From the NCBI GenBank assembly GCA_000310025.1, contig FN649747.1:2133183-2197182 (forward strand): a DNA stretch of 64,000 nt, in the 5' to 3' direction. The position numbers were made by a program, and so were the translations under genes. Below are positions 11,385-22,247 of the stretch, piece by piece. Each line of letters begins with the position of its first letter. The stretch's first letter is position 1. Under the pieces are notes generated by a model. That model was given only the letters and a program-made list of their open reading frames with translations, did no database searches and was not told the DNA's origin. This DNA is from Ectocarpus siliculosus (taxonomy: Eukaryota; Sar; Phaeophyceae; Ectocarpales; Ectocarpaceae).

Positions 11385-13449
11385 ATGGCAGGCATGGTGG
11401 GCGCTTCGCCTCACTTGCCATCGGTCATGGCTGTGAGCGTTGACACCCTCTTTCTGGTGGTGATGATGTGCTCTCTTGTGGAGGTAAGGCGTATTTTATC
11501 TCTAGGGAGAATATTCTTGCTCGAAGTGTGTGTACAACGCCGTTACAGGCAGCAGGAGTGCTAGACTTGGATACGTGCAGCGCGACTAAACTGCTGTGGA
11601 GTCAATATACATAGCACCAAGGAATCAAACTCAAGTACAGCAGCAGTTGCTCCAAGGAATGAACTCAATCACCAAGCTTGTGCCTCGGGTGTTGCAGAGG
11701 TAGTTTTGTAGTTGTTCCAGGTACTGCTTGTGCAAGCGCTTGACGCGTCGCCGAGTCCAACACGCCGGGGAGTGACATACCGATATACTCCTTTTTGATC
11801 CTGGTAAATGGTAACGTGGAGGTGGCCATTCCGTTCCTCGACCGCCCGCAACGTTGCAAAGGCTGCATGAACCATGAGGATGTTTGTCTTGTGATTGCGT
11901 GCTTTTTGCAACCCTTGATCTCAACAAGCCGTTTGAGGGTGCTCACTCGAGACATTCCCTCTTTTGGTAACCATCTTGCGCTGAACACGCGTGCTTTGTG
12001 TTGGAACTCGGCGGAAAACTCTTGACGATAAGAGGTGGACAGCAGTGCAAAGGCCACGAGCACGAAGTCCCGAACCAGCCACACGCGAACCCGCTTGTCC
12101 CAGCACACGCGCTATTCATTCATTGCGTGTTGGTGGACGGATTGTTTTCTTACCGACTGCCGGTTGTCGCTTGCTCCAGGTGGTGGCTGGGTTCGTCATG
12201 TGGAAAACATCGAGGGTGACACGAACAGAGGCGGCTTTGATATCGCAACGCCAAACCCTGAGGACAGGAGTTGCCAAGGTGCGAGAACAAAATTTCTGCC
12301 GACCCTTGTTTTGGATCACGTTTGCCCTTGGCGTAGCCACTGGGACGCGGCGGGGCAGCGAGAGAACAGGACCGTCAATGAAGCACGGTGGTTTTTCCAT
12401 ATCACTTTGAGTGGTGTAGTGTCTCGCTGGGCTTTCTTTCGGGATCCAGAGCGTTGCTTGACTGTCCTCTCCTCTGACAGTTCTTTGATCAACCTTCCTC
12501 TCTCTTGTGTTTCTCGCCTCTCTGTCTCGCAGACAAACTACACGGCGACCTTCGTCGAGAATTCCAAGCTCAAACGCCTCTTGCTTAAGGCGGAGAAGGA
12601 TCTCGAGAGGATTCAGTCTGCGAGGGACAGGAGGCTCAAGTCCGTGGCGAAAGCCGTGCGCGCTGTACGGGTGAGGCATGGTGTAGGATTCACGAGCGGG
12701 ATTTCAGACTGCCGTTTTTCCTTTCCCGACACCATCCTTTCAAGCCTTCCAGGGCTGATTATACGCGTTCTGCAAGAAGCTTCTTGTTTCTTCAACCCTC
12801 GCATCGCTTTCGATCTCATAGATGGAACCGCTCGCTGCCCGTTCGTTGTTCACGTGCCTTCGCTATTGCGCCCCCCCCCCCCCCGGCCGGGGGGGGTGTA
12901 TGGGTCCCTGGGGGGGGCCCTGTGGGGAACGGCCTTTAAATCTTTTTCCCCCGAATACCNNNNNNNNNNNNNNNNNNNNNNNNNNNNNNNNNNNNNNNNN
13001 NNNNNNNNNNNNNNNNNNNNNNNNNNNNNNNNNNNNNNNNNNNNNNNNNNNNNNNNNNNCAGGGGGGGGTTTTCAGCTGCCCTTTTTCCTTTTCCGGACC
13101 CCTTCTTTTAAACCTTTCCAGGGTGGTTTTTCCGGTTTTCGCAAAAAGTTTTTTTTTTTTTCACCCCTCGCTTCGTTTTTGTTTTAAAGAAGGAACCCCC
13201 CCCCTCCCCTTTGTTTTTTCAGGGCCTTTGATATTGGGCCCCCCCCCCCCGCGGCAGGTGTGTGTGTATGGCTCCATGGTGGTGCTCATGTGGGGACGGC
13301 CGTTGATATCTTTCTCGCCGGATTACCTGTGGCCTTCGTCGTTTTCACATGCCCTGTCGGGTGGCAGGGCGGCTGGCAGCGTGGGGGCACTGTCCATTGT
13401 GGCGATGTTTTTGTTCGGGTTGGTACCACGGTTGTCGCCATCGGCATGA
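11385..13449 (+). CDS. GET1: GET1/WRB-type receptor subunit for tail-anchored proteins, 175 aa, 4 exons
   Basis: Exons 11385-11483, 12180-12278, 12533-12670 and 13258-13449 all join in phase 0, giving 175 aa, the usual length of Get1/WRB. A first membrane segment (about 21-41) spans the exon 1/2 junction. A charged coiled coil follows (about 45-105, including FVENSKLKRLLLKAEKDLE), and two more hydrophobic segments lie at about 108-130 and 151-169. This is the Get1/WRB layout: an ER membrane protein whose cytosolic coiled coil docks the Get3/TRC40 ATPase to release tail-anchored proteins. The family call rests on layout, length and the coiled-coil wording rather than a signature motif. The intron before exon 4 contains a 100-N gap flanked by duplicated sequence. 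A second, corrupted copy of the exon 4 start lies at about 12893-12958 and should be ignored. The gene is divergent from CSK. Confidence 0.75.
12697..13331. repeat. Apparent duplication around a 100-N gap (assembly artefact)
   Basis: Sequence 12697-12958 and sequence 13060-13331 are two error-laden versions of one stretch. Both run from a TTTCAG..CTGCC motif through a TCCAGGG motif and a poly-C run to the start of GET1 exon 4. The left copy decays towards the gap (inflated G and C runs) and the right copy improves away from it, as expected for low-quality read ends. The run of N is exactly 100 (12960-13059), a default gap size. The true intron is probably near 220 bp. Confidence 0.85.
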
Positions 13450-14379
13450 TGACGGCGCTTCTGGACCACGCTGCGCAACAAATGATAGTGGTGTTGTTTT
13501 TCTTCCCCATGTTTTTTCCACTCAAGTTCTGAGTGTGAAAACTTTTGTTGCGGACTTGACCGCCCAACGATGGACGGTTGGGTTGCACTTTCTGTTTTTC
13601 GTGGTGAATGACTCTCCTTGGCTGCAACGAATGAGTGATATACGGTGGTAGTGATGTTCTGGTGGGCTGAGAGTTGTCCAATCGCGGAATGCTGCCTATA
13701 CTACTTGGTAATATCCCAAGTACGGGTACCAGCCCGTATGTTTTCGCATCCCTTGCGTTGTTGTTTCCTCTGTGGGTATCACCAAGCTACAGTTTCTAGC
13801 TCGTCTTGGGACTTGCTACAGTTCTTGAATAGGGCGTCTGCTGTACCTGTATTTTTGAACAGCCGAAGTTCTCCCGTGGTGGCCGACACTGTGTACTAAG
13901 CCATGGCCTGTGAATTTCGGACTACCGGTGCCCCGCCACGTGCTCCATGTTGTCGCAGTGGTCTTTGTGCTTTCTTGCACCGTAGTAAAACTCAGTAGAG
14001 GTTGCTGGAACTTAAAAAAGACAGCATGACCTAGAGAAGACTGCTGCGTCGTTGTAGTATTTTCTCATCACAACAATCCATTGACGACTGCCCTGACTGC
14101 CAGTTTTGCTTGTCCTGCCGAACCTTTCTTTTGTCCGATCTACTGTCGACATCGGTCGTCGAGTCTCTCCTTCAGCTACTTGCCTACGGGTACAGTCAGG
14201 ATCACCACAGGAAAAGTGTCTCGTGTCCCTGAACCCCGCCATCTTGTGACAACATTTACATACCTGACTTCGAATTCCACCCGTCATTACGATGCAGTGG
14301 GCACGTGCGTTCGTGGAAATAAGTACCGTAGGTGGCACATGATATCACACCCCTTTTTTTACCGATTTGTGAAGGCCGA
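13450..14379. other. Gene-free stretch after GET1
   Basis: Nothing codes for a recognisable product. It should hold the GET1 3' untranslated region. Short overlapping frames are present on both strands with no domain content. Confidence 0.4.
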
Positions 14380-14565
14380 GATTACTTCACAGCTGTCACG
14401 GCGGTGCCGAAACGGCGGCGTTGACCGTCTCGTCTCGTCGCGAGCTTTTTTGAACATGCGTCAATTATTTTGTGCATCCCCTCCGTCGTGGAGCGATCGA
14501 GCTTTGAAAACTCAGTCTGGGTATATGTCAATTTGTATCGCATGTCGCCTACTCCGTGCAAGTCT
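14380..14565 (-). mobile_element. TA-type MITE remnant (copy 3)
   Basis: Read on the minus strand this matches the copy in CSK intron 7. It has AAAGCTCGAT..CTCCACGACG, then GCGACGAGACGAGACGG, then AACGCCGCC..TTCGGCACCGCC. The outer ends are too diverged to place exactly. It lies upstream of gene A, about 1 kb before its start codon. Confidence 0.6.
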
Positions 14566-15538
14566 AAGTAGGTAAGCATACACGCGATCCCAAATAACGT
14601 CAAGGCGAAGAGAAAACAACTGCTTGCTGCTGTAGGGACACGACAGAGAAAAGAATAGTTGTCGCACACGAAATCTGGCTCTTTCTATCGGCTGCGCGGA
14701 GGTTGGTCGATTGTGTGCTACCGCAGGCCGCGCGCAGACTCTCACGCGGAGCAGCTCTCATCGCCTACGGGCATGCCGCATCATGAATTCGAATCACAAC
14801 AACAGCAGTCCGCACAGATGAAGGGAGGACACCAGTACACATACCACAAACTTGTCGCAGGGATCCTTTTAGGTGCGCATTTGGCGAAAAAAGAGGGGGT
14901 CCTGGTCCGGGTCCGTCCGTTCTTTCAAGAGGTAACAACACGCCCGATAATATCCACTCAACTGGTATCCACCCCAGAGGAACGCGATTCCCCAGCAGCT
15001 AAGCTGTTCTGCTGTATCGTCCCCCGTGTCGCCGAAAACGACGTCTCGTGAGAGAGCGTGCGACCACGAGCGGCGGCGGGATATGTGCAAGGTAAGCGTA
15101 CGATAGCCCCCGCCTTTTGTCTTGCTCGCTCTGAACACACACCGCCCGCTTAGACTCCTCTAAAACACGTTGTGGATCGAAGGGTGATGGAGCCAGGATT
15201 TTTTTCAGATTAATTTGTTCGTTTTTTTTCCAATGGGGGGAGAGATTGCGGGAGAGGATTTTTTTTCTTAAGGGGAGATTGCCGGAGAGGAACCCACACA
15301 CACCGGCTGAAAAAAAAGCGGGGGTCTATCGCACAGCAGACAGGCGTGCTCACACTCACCCGCCGACGAACCCGACCTCTGGAGGGGTTGTCCGCCTGCG
15401 TTTTTGCCTACTGTCCACGGACCTCTGGAGGGGTATCCGCAGCAGAGCTGTAAACAAACGCGCACGGGCGAATAATTGATTTATCCCTTGGTTATAATAA
15501 ACGCTCGCTCCTTTTTGTCGTTCGTGTCTTCCCTTCGG
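14566..15538. promoter_or_regulatory. Upstream region of BAH-ELM2-SANT gene A
   Basis: This is the roughly 1 kb between the MITE remnant and the gene A start codon. It must contain the promoter and 5' untranslated region. A short direct repeat around GGGGAGATTGC(C/G)GGAGAGGA occurs twice near 15236-15292, and another around GACCTCTGGAGGGGT occurs twice near 15373-15434. No core promoter motif is convincing. Confidence 0.3.
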
Positions 15539-15726
15539 ATGGAGATGATACCGCACGATGATCATACGGTCCAGTTTTTGGGCAAAGCAATCCGTGCGCC
15601 GGGCGCCTCAAACGTCCGCTACCTGGGCGGACGGCTGAGGTACTACGGCGGCGTGGTGCTGGGGGAGGCAGGGCAGCCCTCGTCCGGTGTCCAGACACCA
15701 ACATCAGCGGCTCCGTCGGCAGGACC

Positions 15727-15759
<33 letters not shown>

Positions 15760-18700
15760 GCAGCAGCAGTCACGAACAACTATTATCTCGCTGAACGACG
15801 TTGTGGAGGTTCGCGCAGCAAAGGATACCGCAGTCGGCCTTTCGCCCTTCCTGGCTCAGGTATGTAGGTTGTGCGTGGAAAATCTTTGGAGATCGAAACG
15901 TTCTGCCCTTTCATGCTGCTCTGAAGCGCTTCATGCTGCCGCAGGGCAGCAGCATGAAGTGGCACCACTCTCTTTGGTGTGCGTTGTACACGCATGCAAC
16001 CGGGTGCCAACCGGTCGTGATTTTCGGACAGAACGGGCGTGATGATGATTCTGCAATTTTTTTTGGCGCCTGTCATCATTGAGTCTTTCGTCGGACTGGC
16101 ATGCCACCGTATGTACATCCTTGATCTAACAACAGAGTGTTCGTGCGTGGAGGCTATCGTTCATCGACTCTCTCTCCTTGCTCTCTCCTTACTCTCTCTC
16201 TCTCTCTCTCTGTCCTTCTCTCCGCAAGAAAGTGTTCGTGCGGGTGTAATTTCCGCCTGCGTGTGGGGAAGTGCGATAAAGTTCCCCTCCTCCTCTCTGT
16301 GTGTCATTTCTTGTCAGACCGTTTCTTGATACCGCTGCTGTACAACAGCCTCGAGCAGACAGCGAAGATTCGAAGGCAGTTAGTTTTAGGGCGCCCGAGC
16401 TTCGGCAGTCGGTTGTGCCTGTGACCTGCACGCACGCTATTTCGCTGTTTGTCGATGGTGACCGCCTGCTTTACCCCCACCGAAGCGAGAGACAGACAGA
16501 CAGATGGAAGGGAACGGGTTTTTTGGGCTCTGAACAGCCGAACGGTTGAACTTTTCCAAACTGCGTGTGGTCGATACAGATTATTAGTCTCGTTAGACCA
16601 CTGGGTGCCTGATAACTTTCCGTCGCGCATAAAAAGCCCGCTTCTTCTCTCGCTACTGCAGTGAAATTGCGCAGTGGAATCCAGCCCTTTCCCCCATGCT
16701 TGGTTTGTCCAGATCCTCTACCCGTGCCCATGTAGTCACTGTTCGCCTACTGTTGAGTATTCTGGTGCACCGACCTGCTCCAATCGGCTGAACCTTTTAC
16801 AACTGCTGCTGCGCGCACGATGCATGTGTAAGTTCAAGTGTAGACCAGACAAACTTCAGCGGGTGAATGTGGTGGTCTCCCTCCCGCAGACAGCACAGCT
16901 GGCAGCAGCGTCCTACCGTCGTACCCTGTCTTGACATTGAATAACATGCGCAGTTTTGCGGGTACCACTCTCAGAAGTACAAAAACAGGAGTACTTTTCC
17001 CTCTGGTCATCATGCCGGTTTTGTGTGGGGAGATTGTTTTAGGTGCTCCTTCCTTTCCAATTGGATTCTGCCGGCCTGAGAACCCAGGGTAAGTCGGAAC
17101 GAGAGGGTAAATATCTCTGGCACCGGTGATTTATCTAAGATATAAGACAATCGCACTTCCTTCGGTGCGCAGAAGTTTTGTCTCCCCCCCAACCCTTTCC
17201 CTCATGATCAACGTATGCGTAAACCGGTACATTGCATATAGATTTCGAGAGCTTTTGTCGGAATCACAAGGATGGATAGAGACGGATACTCCGTGTTATT
17301 CTTGAGTACGAAAAATAATAAAATAATTGAAAAAAAATAATTGAGCCGTGTTGGGACTCCACAGCAACGCACCTACACTGCTGCTGTCACGAGCGCGTTT
17401 GTGTGTGCCGCTAATTTTGTCATGTAGCCGAATGAATGGATACAACAGAGAGCGCTGATCGCGGTACATACATACATACCACTGCGGTTGTTTCACACAC
17501 GGGGCGCCGTAGGACAACAAACTTTCATGTCCACAGACATTATTTTTCAGCAGCAGCTCCGGACAAAAAATCTTCTGTTTACAGAGCAGCCTCTCATTCG
17601 GCGTGATTTCCTGTGCCAGGCCTTTACAGCAGTACACAATTTGTTTAAACACTGGGCAGTATGAACACCAGCATGTGACGCCACTTCTGTACAATATCTG
17701 ATCTTCTTTACGCGTGGCTGCCGTTGGCTCCACACGTGGCCTAGGCCCGCAATCATCGATTTCCGCACCTCTCCACACCTCCACTGCGACTCCTGTTGTT
17801 CGGTTGTGTTACTTTCAGCGATGACGTATATTGTAATGGTATTGCAACGCTACAAAACTGCTGCCATAACGTCTGCGCGCGGGCACGACCGTCGCGCACA
17901 AGCCACAAACATTCTTGCCCGCCACCAGTGCAATTTCAGCGCCTCTTCGAAAACAACGCCGCCGCGCACATGCCTGATGAGCCTTTCCGCACACGCCCCC
18001 CTACCCCTACCCCCGCCGTCTCCGTCATCAGGTGGAGGCGTTTTGGGAAGACTCGTTCACGGGGATAGCGTACTGCCGTGCCCGGTGGCTCTTGCGCGCT
18101 TCGGAGATCCCGCGAGAAGACGTGTCCGAGGACGAGGTCCTGCTGACCACTGTCACGGACAACATCGAAGCGGCGCACATCCTGATGCTCGCCCCGGTGG
18201 CGGTGGCCTCCTCGCCTCACGCCGAAGCCAAGCGGGAGCCTGAAGCGAAGCCAGAGCCTTCCGCGGGCACTCGCCAGGGCCTGCGGCCCAAGCCTCGCAG
18301 CCCCAGGCTGGGCAAGGTGTTGCGCGGCAAGCGCGACAGGGAGGAGGAGGCCACCGCCACCTTACGCCTCGCCCGCGCGTACGACCCGTTTTCCGCCGAG
18401 GCTTCGGTCCTGCCGACTGATCACCCCGTGGTGGTGCAACTCCGTGCGCGGGAGCGGGCCGGGGGCAGCGGCAGGCTGAAGGCGGGGGGTTGCCTGAGCG
18501 ATGCGCACGGTTGTTCGCGCAAGAGTGGCTGTGGCAGGGCTGGGGCCCAGCGTAAGGGCCTTGACGGTGCGAGGCTGGTGGTTGCTGCTCCTCCGACGCG
18601 GGCGTTTGGCGCACGGAGAAGCGGCGGTGTGACCACCACCACCATCAGCGGTGGCGGTGGAGGCGGTTTCAGCAGCAGCAGCAGCAGCGTTAGCGTGAGC

Positions 18701-21700
18701 GTGGGTGGCGACAGCGAGAGCAGCAACTGCAGCAGCGAAGGCGGGTTCACGAGCGAAGACAGCCAAGACGACGTTCTCGACGCAGACGACGACGACGACA
18801 TTGTATCCGCCAGCTACCCGAGGACACGCCGAGGACGCCGCCGTCAAGCAACGGCGGCGGCGGCGGCGGCGGCGGCGGGGGAAGCCTTGATCAAGGCGGA
18901 AGAACCGACTGCGGCGACGAAACCGGGCGCACCCGAGGCAGCGTCGGACACGTCGTCATTGGACCGGACAGCAAAGCGCCCGGCTCGGCCCCGGCGTCTA
19001 GCCATGCCCCCTGCCGACTCCGCGACTGGCCTAGGCGGCGGGGGCGGCGCCAGAGTCGAGGAGGCCGGGGGGAGGAAGTGCCAGCAGCAGCTGCGCAGCG
19101 GGCTCCTGATCCGAGCGGCCCACGCGGGAGAGGAGTCGGAGGATGGCCTGGACTCGCCGAAACTGGAACAGTACCCGCAGAAGGAGACGAACGTCGGGGA
19201 AGACCACCAGGCGGACATCCCCAGCATGCTGCTGACGGAGGCCGAGCGCGCGGCGGACAAGGCGGCGATGGAGGAGACCGCGGAGATGGGAGGGACGGCC
19301 GTGAGTTTTGTGCACGAGTTTTTTTTTTTTGTGTGTCCGCGCCGACCAAGTAAATACGCACCAGTGATATTTTGGAAGGGAACAGATTGTGTGATTCCAA
19401 GAAAATGCGTCACCCCCCCTCTCCCGTCACACACACCCCTCCCGTCGCACCCCTTCCTCCCGTCACCTACCCTCCCGTCAGTCACCCCCAATCGAGGCAG
19501 TCCAACCCAACCCAATGCAACCGCCGCCACGCGTTTGCCGCCTCCCCTCAGGTGTGGAGCAGCGTGAGGGATTGGACGGCGAGCGAGAGGGAGCGCCTGG
19601 ACGGGTACCTCGAGGAGGCCAGGCGTGCCGCGGACGAGAAGAGGATGTCGCCGGGTGTGCCGGCGCTGATCAGCATCAACAACGGGGGCGACAGGCGGCG
19701 GAAGCGCAAGATGGCGTGGGCGGTCATGGCCGGAGGGAAGCCCGAGGACGAGGAGAAGCTGCGCGTCGGCTGCGCGGGGGGCGGTGTCTCGGAGGTGTCG
19801 CGGAGGGAGCTCCAGCCCACCCAGGTGTGCGTTTGGCATTTTTCCAGAGACAGGCCTGCTGCTTTGTAGAGAAAAGGGGAAAACAATATCGCTGTCTTGG
19901 TGTAATCCCGAGGGAGCTTGGACGGCATTGATCAACCTCTTTTCAATGCGCGATGGTGATCGGCCTGTTTCTAGTGTGGGGGTTCAGGCACTGCTGTCAG
20001 CGACAGATGCGGGGTTGGTGCGCAACAATCGGGGCAGGTTGTTGCAAAGCAGTGGTGTATCGGACACCGCGCAAAAGCTGAAAGGTCCAGCGACCCTTCT
20101 TCGTCGCAGGCACGCGGGCTAGCATCGTAAACGTCTTTTCATGTGACTGGACTCCGACATTATCAAAACGTGACCCGCGGTCGGAGGAACGCTCAGCGAA
20201 AGGCACGTGCCACCCCAAGGGTAGAGGGCTATTTTAGATGCGCGGTGCAAGCAGGCGAGGGTCTCTTCCGTTGGACCGTTACCAGAACTCTTAAGCGCGT
20301 GTGTTTGTTGCGTTCACGCTTGCATAAGTTAGTGCGCGCGTGCTACCGAGTAGTGCCTGCACACGATGTGTTTTCTTCTTTCGCGATGGCGTCAACGCTT
20401 ATTGGTGTGCCCGGCTTCTGCAGCCTTTTTTGCTGCATTGGTTGTGCTTCTGGACTTGAATCTGAGCTGCATGCGATAGCACCTTCTAGATTTGAGGTTA
20501 TAGATTACCTTCTGCATGCGATAGCACCTTCAAGCTTTGAGGTTGTATATTGCCTTCTTTGATTTTTTCCTCGTCTCGATTACTTTTTTTCGCACCCCGA
20601 TGTGTGTGCTCTCGGGCAGGTTGAGGAGCTGGCCATGCAGGCCCTTATGCAGGAGGATGCAGGCAACAAGAAAGGAAAGGGCAGCCTCATGGACAACACG
20701 CGCACCGCCCTCGGCCTTCTCGACAACACCATGGTCGACGACTCGGGCCCCCTGGCCACCTGGACGGGACCGCAGGTATTGTGATTGCTGTCGCCCTCCA
20801 GATTGGAAACAGATAGACAAGAGCAGCTCACAGAATCACCACGCTGGCGCCGCTGAGTTGCTTGAGCCAAACAGGGATGGGCATCATTTGTGTGATAGTA
20901 CTATTGGCATGCTGCTGGCGTTGTCAAGGGGTCTGGTATCACGTAGCAGCTGTCCATTCCTTTTGTTTTGCGGTTTGTTCACCCCCCCCCTCCCCCCCCC
21001 CGACCTCCGGTGCGATTTTTCTGCTGTTGCAGATCGAAGCCCTCTCGAAAGCTCTGGAGACTCACTTTGATGCAGACCGCTTTACTCGTTCGAGAGGGCA
21101 CGAGCGACATCGCGACGAACACACCGACGTCACCTCTTTGATCGCTTCTGTCGACGGAAAGACGCCGTCACAGGTAGGACAAGAGAGGAAGAGCAGAGAG
21201 AGAGAGAGGGAGAGAGAGAGAGAGAGAGAGCAGACAAGGCGCGTTTGCTGCAGACGGCTCACAGAGACTTGAACGCTTTCGAAAATGCGGGGAATATTGT
21301 TGGTTCGAAAGGTCCACCAGAGCCCGAGCGTTCCGCTCTCAGAGCCAAGAGACCCCTCCGGCAGGGACACAGATCACACATCAGCGGAACCAGAACGAAC
21401 ATTTCCCTTCCGTGTGTGCACCGTCGCGATGCGTGCCGCTACCTCTTCCTGTTCCCCCGTCGCCCTCCACCGCAGGTTCTGTCGTTCTACTACCGGTACA
21501 TGGCCACCGGAGACGCGCTGACGGAAGTCATGGGAAGCGCTGAGGTGTGTGCGCGTGCGTGAGGGAAACAAGAGTGTGTTTCGCGCGCCTCCAGATGAAT
21601 GTGTGTCCTACATGGCAGACAAACGAAATATCCGCAGTTTGTGCAACCATGATGTTTCTGTCGATGCCCTCTTTTTTTTCTGCTTCGTGCTTCGTGCTTC

Positions 21701-22213
21701 GTTTCGACCAGGGCGAGCACCAACACCCCCCTTGGTTTCTTCCCCGGCAGTGAAGCGTGATTTCTTTCCTGCTGTCGCACAGGCGTTGATTCGGCACCCT
21801 TGTTTCCTCAATTATCGAGGCATGTCATGAACAGGTCGTACTTTGCTCTGCGTGTCCTTTACACGGCGATGTTTGCCGAGGAAAAAAAACACCCCCAACC
21901 TTTCCTCCGCCACACACGCCCCCCCCCCCCTCCCGTTCCCCCAACAACAATAAATCCATCTATCGTCCGTCTTGCGCGCCTCCTGCAGGCGCAAGCCAAG
22001 GTTCGTTCGGAGAGGAGGTCCGCGAGCCTCCGCGGCCCGCCCGCCCCGCGCCCGAGCCCGCCTCCCAACCTCCGGCACCGCCCGTCGCTGCGGTGCCCCA
22101 CCCGCCTCCAGGCGTCGTCGTTCGAAGACTCGGGCGACAGCGACGACGGCGACATAGCCGTCGGCTCGTACCAGCTCCGGACGCGGAGGTCGAGCAGGAA
22201 CGACAGGCGCGGA

Positions 22214-22247
<34 letters not shown>

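Noticed and set aside
12035-13111. 358-codon plus frame running through the N run
   Set aside because: The N stretch is translated as unknown residues and the frame merges introns with GET1 exons 2 and 3. The four-exon model explains the coding parts.
18844-19935. 363-codon open frame on the minus strand
   Set aside because: It is antisense to exons 2-3 of gene A and spans an intron. No domain; explained by codon bias of the sense gene.
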